Assembly (NCBI GenBank): GCA_963850345.1
Contig: CAWKKW010000009.1
Location: 372,001 to 436,000 of the forward strand
DNA from: CAWKKW01 sp963850345
GTDB taxonomy: Bacteria; Acidobacteriota; Terriglobia; Terriglobales; Acidobacteriaceae
Length of the DNA stretch: 64,000 nt
Direction: 5' to 3'
The notes under the pieces are model-generated. The model made no database searches and was not told the DNA's origin. It saw only the letters and a program-made list of their open reading frames with translations. Every line of letters starts with the position of its first letter. Position 1 is the first letter of the stretch. Shown here piece by piece: positions 1 to 6,992 of the stretch. Position numbers and translations under genes: made by a program.

Positions 1-169
1 GGTCAAGGTTCACCTGCCGGAGGGAGCGAGCAGCGCTACAGTGACCAACATGATGGAAAAGGCAGAGGGTTCCCCGCTGACGGTGAGCGGCGGAGAGGTC
101 AGCGTTCCCATTCACCCGTTTGAGATACTTACGCTGCGCGTCGACTACGCTCCGGCCAAGCAGCAGTAA
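1..169 (+). CDS. C-terminal fragment of a probable GH38-type alpha-mannosidase (partial)
   Basis: The window opens inside a reading frame that starts at base 2 and ends with TAA at 167-169, giving about 55 residues. The tail, with PFEILTLRV just before the stop, resembles the last beta-sandwich strand of glycoside hydrolase family 38 alpha-mannosidases, which often end in a 'P-F-E-I-x-T-L' motif. The call rests on that short motif only, so another large beta-sandwich glycosidase is possible. The gene is followed by a strong hairpin terminator. A sugar transporter is encoded convergently next door, which would fit carbohydrate use. Confidence 0.42.
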   Translation, partial: VKVHLPEGASSATVTNMMEKAEGSPLTVSGGEVSVPIHPFEILTLRVDYAPAKQQ

Positions 170-187
170 AGCGCAGGCACAAAACAC

Positions 188-225
188 AAGGCGGCGTCCT
201 GGATCAGGGCGCCGCCTTTCTTTTT
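188..225 (+). terminator. Rho-independent terminator between convergent genes
   Basis: Arms 188-200 and 206-218 pair over 13 bp with one G-U pair, around a 5-base loop, and are followed by TTTCTTTTT. It sits 19 bases after the stop of the upstream plus-strand gene. On the other strand it lies just beyond the stop of the minus-strand transporter and could serve both, although the T-run is much better on the plus strand. Confidence 0.85.
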
Positions 226-237
226 GGTGCTGCGGTC

Positions 238-1572
238 TCAGTGAATGTGTAACTGATGCTGCATCTCTTCCAGAGTGAATCCCTTCGTCTCAGGGTAGAT
301 GAACAAGACAACGAAGAACTGTAGCACCATCATTGCGGCGAAGACTACGAACGGCGTTCCCCCGGACTTGCGAGCCAGGATGGGAAAGGTCCACGCAATG
401 ATCGCGTTCGTGATCCAGTGCGCGGAACTGCCCAGGCTCTGGCCTTTGGAACGAACTCTGGTAGGAAATACTTCGCTGATGTAAACCCAGATGACGGCCC
501 CCTGCGAGATGGCGAAAAAGAAGATATACGAGACCAGCAACCACACCAGCAAGGATTGATGCACGTTGAGGAAAAAGATTGCCGCTACTCCGGCGAGCGA
601 CAGAGCAGTGCCGACTGAGCCGATCAGCAGCAACGTCTTGCGTCCCAGCTTATCGATGACCGACATAGCCAGCAGCGTGGCGCAAAGATTCATCGCACCA
701 ATCATGACCGACTGCAGATTTCCTGAAGCTTTGCTGAAGCCGGCTGTGGTGAAGATGTAGTTGGAGTAGTAGAGAATGGCATTGATGCCGGCAAGCTGAT
801 TGAACATGCCGATGCTGATCGCGAGAAAAATGGGCAAGCGGTACTTGCGGGAGAAGAGCGGCTCCGTGTCGCGGGAACTATCATGCCGCACAGAGTCGAT
901 GATCTCTCGAAGTTCGACCTCAGTATCCGGCGTTCCCATCATCTGCAGGACGGAACGTGCCTCGTCGATGCGATTTTGGGTGACCAGCCAGCGGGAGCTG
1001 CGGGGAATGCCAAACAACATGATGAGGAAGAGCAGCGCCGGCAGGGCCGCGATGCCCAGCTGCACGCGCCACTCCAGCGGTCCAAGATTGAATTTCGCGA
1101 TCACGAAGTTGGAAAAATACGCGAGCAGAATGCCGACGACGATATTGATCTGGAACATGCCGACCAACCGACCTCTCCACTTCGCGGGTGCGAGCTCGGC
1201 AAGATAGACCGGGCCGAGCACCGAAGAGCCACCGATGCCGAGACCGCCGATGAAGCGAGCAATCAGCAGCGACGGCCACCATGTGGACGAGGCGAAGGCG
1301 CAGCCGACCGCTGAGAGTACGTAGAGCACCGCCATGATTCGAAGGGCCTGGCGTCCGCCGATTTTCTGGCCGAGCGGGCCAGCCGTAATGGCTCCGATGA
1401 TCGTGCCAACCAGGGCGATCGCTACGGTGAAGCCCAGCTGTGACGGCGTGAGGTGGTACAGATTCTTGAGAGCATCTTCGGCGCCGGCGATGACCGCAGT
1501 ATCGAAGCCGAAGAGCAGGCCGCCGAGAGCGCCGACGATCGTGCTCTTAAGAAGAATAGAGTTCATCTTCAT
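238..1572 (-). CDS. Sugar-porter family MFS transporter
   Basis: A 444-residue, 12-TM proton-linked sugar transporter of the MFS sugar-porter family (XylE/GalP/GLUT relatives) in the inner membrane. Family signatures are clear: GGRQALR in the first cytoplasmic loop, R-F-I-G-G-L-G-I-G-G in TM4, PRSSRWLV before the central loop, QLAGINAILYYSNYIF in TM7, DKLGRKT in the loop after TM8, and PETKGFTLEE at the C-terminus. The length is normal. An alternative ATG lies two codons in (1566). GGAG lies about 8 bases upstream of the chosen start. The substrate cannot be read from sequence; a hexose or pentose is likely. It is convergent with the probable GH38 gene. Confidence 0.9.
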   Translation of the reverse strand: MKMNSILLKSTIVGALGGLLFGFDTAVIAGAEDALKNLYHLTPSQLGFTVAIALVGTIIGAITAGPLGQKIGGRQALRIMAVLYVLSAVGCAFASSTWWPSLLIARFIGGLGIGGSSVLGPVYLAELAPAKWRGRLVGMFQINIVVGILLAYFSNFVIAKFNLGPLEWRVQLGIAALPALLFLIMLFGIPRSSRWLVTQNRIDEARSVLQMMGTPDTEVELREIIDSVRHDSSRDTEPLFSRKYRLPIFLAISIGMFNQLAGINAILYYSNYIFTTAGFSKASGNLQSVMIGAMNLCATLLAMSVIDKLGRKTLLLIGSVGTALSLAGVAAIFFLNVHQSLLVWLLVSYIFFFAISQGAVIWVYISEVFPTRVRSKGQSLGSSAHWITNAIIAWTFPILARKSGGTPFVVFAAMMVLQFFVVLFIYPETKGFTLEEMQHQLHIH

Positions 1573-1904
1573 GTTTCTTTCTCCATGGAAGATCGGATAG
1601 CGAGTGCGGGCAGTGAGAAAGGCGGCCGGATTTTAGAAGGGGCGACTGGCATCTTTGAAAGGCACCGATGGCAATCCAACGAGATGCTCCAGATGACCTT
1701 GCCAATCTGTCCAGCAATATACATGAGCCGGATGAGAGGTGGGAACGCCGGATGCTGGGCTGCTGACTGATCCATTCGGCAAGACGGCTCAGAAGGACAG
1801 GAGGGTGAACGGGGGCAACGCGGCAAGCTCTTGCGTTCTGCGAGCGAGCTGAGAGTCAGGTGGGTCGGATAGAAACGTAAATTAAGATCACTCCGGAGAG
1901 CACG
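1573..1904. other. Intergenic region, no gene seen
   Basis: The stretch between the start of the sugar transporter and the stop of the FAD/Fe-S oxidoreductase must contain the transporter promoter and the 3' end of the electron-transfer operon. I see no convincing reading frame, RNA gene or hairpin with a T-run. Short frames here lack ribosome-binding sites and protein-like composition. Confidence 0.5.
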
Positions 1905-3287
1905 TCAGGCGGGAGCAGTCACCTTGGTCAACTTCGCCCGCGCGGCTTCTTTCGCCTCGTTGCTCGCGCTGAGGGTCATGTCGGCCATGCCAAACTCCAC
2001 GCCAACCTTCTTTAGAAAATCATTGGGAGGCGTGCCGCCGGCGAAGATCCAGACATAATCATTGAGAATTTCGCGGGTCGTCCCATTCACATCCAGGATC
2101 ACGGAAGCTCGTTTGATCTCTACCGGCATCGAGTTGAACAGAACGTCGACTTTCCCCGAGCGCATGCAGTCTTCAATGCGTTTAGTGTTCCGATCCTTGA
2201 TTCGAGAGAAGGCTTCCTTACGGTAAGACAGGGTCACTTTGTTGCCGACCTGATGGGCGAGACCCATCGCAGCCTCGATTGCGCTGTCTCCGCCGCCTAC
2301 CACGAGGATGTTCTTGTTGATGTAGTGGTCTGCCTCGATGAGCCGGTACATCACCTTGGGCAGGTCTTCACCCACCACGCCCAACTTCCTCGGGGTTCCT
2401 GCACGGCCAAGAGCAAGAACTACGGCGCGCGAGCGGTGCTTGCCGACGCTCGTGGTCACTACAAACGTTCCGTCGGGCTCCTTCTCGATGTGCTCTACGG
2501 GTTCCTTGGTGCGCACGTTGAAATCAACGCGCTGCAGCACCTTGTTCCAGAATTCAAGCAGGTCTTCTTTTGAGAGCGCCGTCTTCTTGAACTTGCCGTA
2601 CATGGGAAACTCGACCGGGCTGGTCATCACAAGCTTTTGTCGCGGGTATTTCGAAACCGTGCCGCCGAGTTCGTCGCGCTCAATGGTGATGTGCTTCAGC
2701 TTGTTCTCAATAGCGCGCAGCGACGCGCTGATGCCGGCGGGACCTGCGCCCACAATGAGAACGTCATAGATGTCGTCGCTCGCATTCGGCTGGACATTGG
2801 CGAGACCTCTCCTGGTGATGGCGTCGATGCAGTCTCGCCCCTGGCTGACCGCATTCTTGATCAGCGCGAGCCCACCAAGTTCGCCGACGATGAACAGGTT
2901 CGGAACGTTGGTCTCAAACTCCGGACTGAGTTGAGGCATGTCAGCGCCAAGGCTCGCATTCGCCATAACCATGGTGATCGCGCCGACTGGGCAGACCTCG
3001 GCGCAAAGGCTGTGGCCGATGCACTTGTACCCATTGACGATCACCGCCTTACCGCCCAGCATGGCCAGCACGTCTCCTTCGGGGCACACGGACGTGCAAC
3101 TGGCGCAGCCGATGCAGTAAGTGCTATCGATGTGCGGGTGCTGCGACTTGGGTCCGTCGGAGAAGAGCTTTCCCTTCTCAGCAGCCTCGTGTGCTTTCTG
3201 CTCCTTCTTCTTCAACCCGGTAAGATAGCCGCGCGAAAAGAAGAGCAGAACAAGGGCCGCGATCAGGAATGTAAGAAAGGTCTCCAT
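1905..3287 (-). CDS. Membrane-anchored 4Fe-4S/FAD NAD(P)H-dependent oxidoreductase
   Basis: A 460-residue protein with three visible parts. An N-terminal hydrophobic anchor starts METFLTFLIAALVLLFF. A bacterial ferredoxin module follows (about residues 50-100) with one full CxxCxxCxxxCP motif and a second, CIGHSLCAEVCPVG, in which the second Cys is His. The rest is a thioredoxin-reductase-like flavoprotein with a FAD GxGxxG (VGAGPAGIS), an NAD(P)H GxGxxS (VGGGDSAIEAA) and a C-terminal FAGGTPP motif. No redox CxxC of true thioredoxin reductase is evident. The start at 3287 is preferred because an upstream extension would run into the neighbouring gene. It is the last gene of the cytochrome operon. 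Inferred role: moving electrons between NAD(P)H and the membrane cytochrome encoded two genes upstream. Confidence 0.8.
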   Translation of the reverse strand: METFLTFLIAALVLLFFSRGYLTGLKKKEQKAHEAAEKGKLFSDGPKSQHPHIDSTYCIGCASCTSVCPEGDVLAMLGGKAVIVNGYKCIGHSLCAEVCPVGAITMVMANASLGADMPQLSPEFETNVPNLFIVGELGGLALIKNAVSQGRDCIDAITRRGLANVQPNASDDIYDVLIVGAGPAGISASLRAIENKLKHITIERDELGGTVSKYPRQKLVMTSPVEFPMYGKFKKTALSKEDLLEFWNKVLQRVDFNVRTKEPVEHIEKEPDGTFVVTTSVGKHRSRAVVLALGRAGTPRKLGVVGEDLPKVMYRLIEADHYINKNILVVGGGDSAIEAAMGLAHQVGNKVTLSYRKEAFSRIKDRNTKRIEDCMRSGKVDVLFNSMPVEIKRASVILDVNGTTREILNDYVWIFAGGTPPNDFLKKVGVEFGMADMTLSASNEAKEAARAKLTKVTAPA

Positions 3288-3295
3288 ACCACCTA

Positions 3296-3511
3296 TTATG
3301 CGGTACCCATGGCGACGGATTTGCCACAATGTGGGCACGAGCCGAGATGCTGGGGGACTTTCCGAGTGCAACTGGAACAAATGCTGGCGGCAAGGGCCTG
3401 CGGGAACTCGGTCCCGGCTGGTTGGCCGGTCGCGCCTATGCCCTTGATTTTCCCACGCATAAAGAAAAGAGTGACTGCACCTGCGAGTAAGAACAAGAAG
3501 AGCGTTTCCAT
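3296..3511 (-). CDS. Small membrane-anchored zinc-ribbon protein
   Basis: A 71-residue protein with one N-terminal TM helix (METLFLFLLAGAVTLFF) followed by a short linker and a four-cysteine zinc ribbon, CSSC-x10-CPHC. It lies 2 bases after the cytochrome b-like gene and 8 bases before the flavoprotein gene, so it is surely co-transcribed with them. Its first 25 residues closely resemble the N-terminus of that flavoprotein (about half identical, including the METxxxF and LFFxRG ends). No known family is recognised. The knuckle could bind zinc or, as in rubredoxin-like proteins, iron. An assembly or electron-transfer role is inference from context only. Confidence 0.72.
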   Translation of the reverse strand: METLFLFLLAGAVTLFFMRGKIKGIGATGQPAGTEFPQALAASICSSCTRKVPQHLGSCPHCGKSVAMGTA

Positions 3512-3513
3512 AC

Positions 3514-4455
3514 TTATCTAAACCCCAATCCTAGAACGACAATGATGTGAAAGATGGCTAATACGGCGAACGAGTAGCTAAAAGGACGATGGATCACGTG
3601 CCAGAGATTGAAGACCTGATGGGTGCGTGCAAGGAAGACAATCCGTTTTGAAAGAGCAGACTTGCGCCTCGCGGCATGAATAATCGCTTCCACATCGCGA
3701 TTGCCGGTCTGTAATAGACCGAAGCACGATTGCAGGCGGCCAAAAAACCCTGTGGCTTTGTTACGCAGCCCGGCGATCCGAAATGGTCTCGCGATGTCAA
3801 TCGCCATCATCAGCACCATGGCACGCAAAGGCTGCATGGCCTGCACCTCCTCCATCGAGGGAACATGGAGGGCCTGCTCGAGATCGGCGGTAGAGAATAC
3901 GCTCTGGCCTGAGAGTTCCTGTGCGAGTTGTGCCTCGGTGCTGCGTAACTCCTGGAGCGAGATTTCGGCGGCGTTGAGCGACCGCGGTATCTGGGAGTAG
4001 ATATACCGCCCGACAAATCCGCTGATCGCGACGACCACCATGATCCAGAAGGCCATTCCGGCGATGCCCTGAAACTTGAAGGAAGCATGAAAGGCGATCA
4101 CCAGCGGGGCCGCAATGCCGAGGATTACGTGGTAATCCATCCAGTGCTTTGCGTTGCCACGCATCGCGAGCCAGGGTATCCGCTTGCGAATCGCGTAGAA
4201 GAAGATGATGAAAAACATCACTGTCCCGAGAATGCCAAGGTTCACACCGATCACTCCGCTCGGTCTCAAGATAGGGTGCTTGGGAGAGAATGGGCGATCA
4301 GCGCGGCTTAGGGAGTAATAGTCAGCGCCATAAAAGCTCAAAGCAAGAATGAGGAGAACGGCCAACGTGCCTGCGACGAACACCCGTATGCGATGACCGC
4401 GGTTTGCATCATGGCGGGCGGGGATCGATCCGAGTGTGCTGGTCTGGGTACTCAT
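3514..4455 (-). CDS. Multi-His membrane cytochrome b-like protein
   Basis: A 313-residue inner-membrane protein. Four TM helices fall at about residues 25-45, 68-90, 106-124 and 130-152. A helical soluble segment spans about 155-275, and a last TM helix about 290-311. Candidate haem ligands are H109 and H123 on TM3 and H286, H289 and H303 at the C-terminus, a pattern like ferric-reductase or cytochrome b561-type cores. The GFVGRYIY segment after TM4 is distinctive. The start overlaps the stop of the preceding secreted-protein gene by 4 bases (ATGA). The neighbouring FAD/Fe-S protein and giant cytochromes suggest it passes electrons across the membrane. The exact family and haem count cannot be settled by eye. 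Confidence 0.7.
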   Translation of the reverse strand: MSTQTSTLGSIPARHDANRGHRIRVFVAGTLAVLLILALSFYGADYYSLSRADRPFSPKHPILRPSGVIGVNLGILGTVMFFIIFFYAIRKRIPWLAMRGNAKHWMDYHVILGIAAPLVIAFHASFKFQGIAGMAFWIMVVVAISGFVGRYIYSQIPRSLNAAEISLQELRSTEAQLAQELSGQSVFSTADLEQALHVPSMEEVQAMQPLRAMVLMMAIDIARPFRIAGLRNKATGFFGRLQSCFGLLQTGNRDVEAIIHAARRKSALSKRIVFLARTHQVFNLWHVIHRPFSYSFAVLAIFHIIVVLGLGFR

Positions 4456-5273
4456 TTGATCTTTTCCTTGTCTGCGGATGCTTGTTCGGCCTCTACGGTA
4501 AATTGCATGTAGCCGCTGAACTTGTGGACATTATGCCAGCGTTGCCGCAGGGATTGTACGTCCACGGTGGTTACGGTTGGGAACAGATACGTGCTCTTGC
4601 TGCCGGGCAGGTTGATCGGCGAATAATCGACCTGCGCCGTGAGCGAGCGAAGCCCAACATCCTGCATGTCCTTCTCAAGACCTGCCTGGATTTTAGTGAT
4701 CAGCCCGGTCCGCGGGTCGATCCACGCGGTTCCTTCGAGATCCAGCGGATATTCTCGGCCGCGAACAGCCAGCGCAGCTACGGTGCGGGTTCCTGGAATA
4801 TGAGTGAAATGTACCCGTAGCAGTTGCTCATTGCCGGCCTGCTCCGATCCTTCGGAGACGAAGCGATAGCTGTCCTGGTAGTAAGGATGGAAGACGAGGA
4901 ACAGAGTCGAAAATCCATTGGTCAAGAGTAGGGAGAGGTTCTTCTTTTTCTTCGGCTGCTCCTTACCTTTTTCTGCAAGCCGCGATTCGTTCAGTTGTAA
5001 GTCGTCTTTGCTGACCTGCAGCATCAAGAGGTAATCGTACGTGGTGTTCTCCGCGTATTCGACGTGCCCGGAGTTGCTCAGTTTCTGTTGCAGCACTTGT
5101 TCGGTGCACTTTACGTCAGACATCTTGTCAAGGAAGGCGGCCACTCGCTGTCCCGTTTTTTCGAGCACGGGTTTGAGGTTCGGCTCTTGTGCATTCCCCG
5201 CCAGTGCGGGACAGATCAGTGCCAGGGCCGCCGGAATCAGGCGCAGACACAGTCTAGTGTTTAGGATTCGCAA
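4452..5273 (-). CDS. Secreted protein of unknown family in the cytochrome operon
   Basis: A 273-residue protein with a clear signal peptide (hydrophobic LIPAALALICPALA, cleavage likely after AGNA) and no further TM segment, so periplasmic or outer-membrane associated. It starts with TTG at 5273. AAGGAGG 7 bases upstream supports this start even though the gene then overlaps the previous one by 20 bases. A KKKK-containing loop lies near residue 110. The C-terminal half reads as a beta-rich fold (WIDPRTGLITKIQ) reminiscent of LolA-like carriers, but I cannot assign a family. It contains no CxxCH motif. It is embedded between the beta-barrel and cytochrome b-like genes, suggesting an accessory role in assembling or bracing the conduit. 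Confidence 0.65.
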   Translation of the reverse strand: MRILNTRLCLRLIPAALALICPALAGNAQEPNLKPVLEKTGQRVAAFLDKMSDVKCTEQVLQQKLSNSGHVEYAENTTYDYLLMLQVSKDDLQLNESRLAEKGKEQPKKKKNLSLLLTNGFSTLFLVFHPYYQDSYRFVSEGSEQAGNEQLLRVHFTHIPGTRTVAALAVRGREYPLDLEGTAWIDPRTGLITKIQAGLEKDMQDVGLRSLTAQVDYSPINLPGSKSTYLFPTVTTVDVQSLRQRWHNVHKFSGYMQFTVEAEQASADKEKIK

Positions 5274-6990
5274 GAGCGCCCTCCTTCCTTCGTGATCTGT
5301 TGTTAAAGCGATAGCCGATGGTGGTTGTCCATTGATTATAGTTCTCGGTCGCGCCTCGCTGAATCGTCAATCCGCTCTCGAGGAAATAATGCGCGCCCAG
5401 GATCATGTCCAAATAAGAATTCACAAACTCGCCGCCCGTGTCTTTGCTGTAGTTGGATGTGAACGACTGCTGACCCAACTGCATATTCCAACGGAACGCC
5501 TCGCCGAAGTTTCTGGAGAACGAGACCGATCGATAGGTCCCGTTGGCGAAGCTGCTGTCGAAGACGGAATACCGCGCGTCGATCAGGACGCCGGTCCGCC
5601 ATAGCTTATCCAGCGTCAGGCCGTACATGCGGTTCAGGGAGGTTTTGCCATCGGTGGAATTGCTGTTTTGGCCGAGGCTCGCGTACCCGATCAGATGAAG
5701 CGGAAACTGGACGCGCGCACCCGCGCTGAATCCTTGAAAGAGGTACCTATCCAGCAGGCCTGTGCCGACTAACTGCGGATCATAAGTAGGCACATCGCGG
5801 AAGTAAGTGTGGTTCAGGTCGAAGGTGATCCTTTGAACAGGAGTGAACCTGACGGACAAGAAACTTTGACCCAGGCCAGTGTTCACGGGAGCCGCGCCGG
5901 GATTGGTCTTCGGGTGATCCAGCTGCATCGAGTGATACAAGGAGAAGACGCGCTTGTACGAAAATGTATTTTCGGTGAAGACGAAGGGCCGGTCGACCGT
6001 GGTGCCCAGAAAGCTCATGCCACCACCAGCCGTGCTGCTGTACCAGAGGTTCTCGAAGCTGCCTCCCTGCAGGTTTACGAAGGCACCGCCGATGCGCCGG
6101 TTGGGGTCGTAGTTCCATGCAGTGGGATCGGGTGTCGAGCCGCCAAACACGCCCATGGTCACGTGATCAGAGGACTTGGCAGCTGCGTAGCCTCCATCGA
6201 TGGTTTGCAGGCTGCTGGCCCACGGAAGATACATCCGCCCAACGCCAAAGGTCCAGCGTGACTCCGGGTTTATATAAGTCAGACCGAGTGTATAGGTGCG
6301 GTTGATCAAGTTCTGCAGCGTCTGCTGCTGCGTGGAAGATGACGTCTCCAATCGCCCGCGCCAGTAGCCGTTCAGATTCCAGTGCGTACCGTGAATGCGT
6401 GTAACGTCAGCGCGGATCACCATGCCAACTTCAGTGGAGCTGCCGTGGGCCTGGCCGACGCTCTGTATGGTGCTGTAGTCAAATCCGATGCGACCGCGGG
6501 CCTGGTTTACCTCGGGCAGCGGCGGCCGTGGCTGCTTTTCGCGAACGTCCTCGTCGAGCGGGTCGCCTTCGGTAAAACTTACGACGGCCGGAAATTGCCG
6601 GGTATTACTCAGCGCTTGTTTGTCGACTAACTTCTGCACTTCGGTTTGCGGCAGGCTTACTTCATCACCCTCGACGATCGGCCGCGCGGTGGACACGATC
6701 TCGCAGACCGCCGAAGCGGACGCGACCGAATCCACCTTGAGTTCAGCCACTACACCCGGTTCTATGCTCTTTTCTGAGTCGTCGGTTTCTGCTTTTTTGG
6801 TGGATTGCTTGATAACGAGCTTCATGCCCTCGGCAAGCCCGACGCTTCTACCGCCTTCGATATAGACACTTCCGTCTGATACATAACGCACACGGAACGT
6901 CGTTTGAAGTTGTGGGGCCGATTCTTGCGCGACCGCAGTACTTATGAGGAAAAAGGACGACAGATAAAAAATACCTAGGTGGCGCAACAC
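5254..6990 (-). CDS. Outer-membrane beta-barrel protein coupled to the 58-haem cytochrome
   Basis: About 578 residues. The chosen start is GTG at 6990, with GGAGGAGG a few bases upstream and only 2 bases after the stop of the 58-haem gene; longer versions would lie inside that gene. A signal peptide (IFYLSSFFLISTAVA) is followed by an N-terminal soluble domain (about 25-180) containing VYIEGGRSVGLAEGMKL. A long region of alternating short amphipathic strands then runs to the C-terminus, typical of porins. The final TTIGYRFNNRS resembles a terminal beta-strand although a short charged tail follows. Tight translational coupling to a giant cytochrome invites comparison with MtrB/PioB-type barrels, but I see no direct sequence match; that role is inference. 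Confidence 0.7.
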   Translation of the reverse strand: MLRHLGIFYLSSFFLISTAVAQESAPQLQTTFRVRYVSDGSVYIEGGRSVGLAEGMKLVIKQSTKKAETDDSEKSIEPGVVAELKVDSVASASAVCEIVSTARPIVEGDEVSLPQTEVQKLVDKQALSNTRQFPAVVSFTEGDPLDEDVREKQPRPPLPEVNQARGRIGFDYSTIQSVGQAHGSSTEVGMVIRADVTRIHGTHWNLNGYWRGRLETSSSTQQQTLQNLINRTYTLGLTYINPESRWTFGVGRMYLPWASSLQTIDGGYAAAKSSDHVTMGVFGGSTPDPTAWNYDPNRRIGGAFVNLQGGSFENLWYSSTAGGGMSFLGTTVDRPFVFTENTFSYKRVFSLYHSMQLDHPKTNPGAAPVNTGLGQSFLSVRFTPVQRITFDLNHTYFRDVPTYDPQLVGTGLLDRYLFQGFSAGARVQFPLHLIGYASLGQNSNSTDGKTSLNRMYGLTLDKLWRTGVLIDARYSVFDSSFANGTYRSVSFSRNFGEAFRWNMQLGQQSFTSNYSKDTGGEFVNSYLDMILGAHYFLESGLTIQRGATENYNQWTTTIGYRFNNRSRRKEGALANPKH

Positions 6991-6992
6991 GT

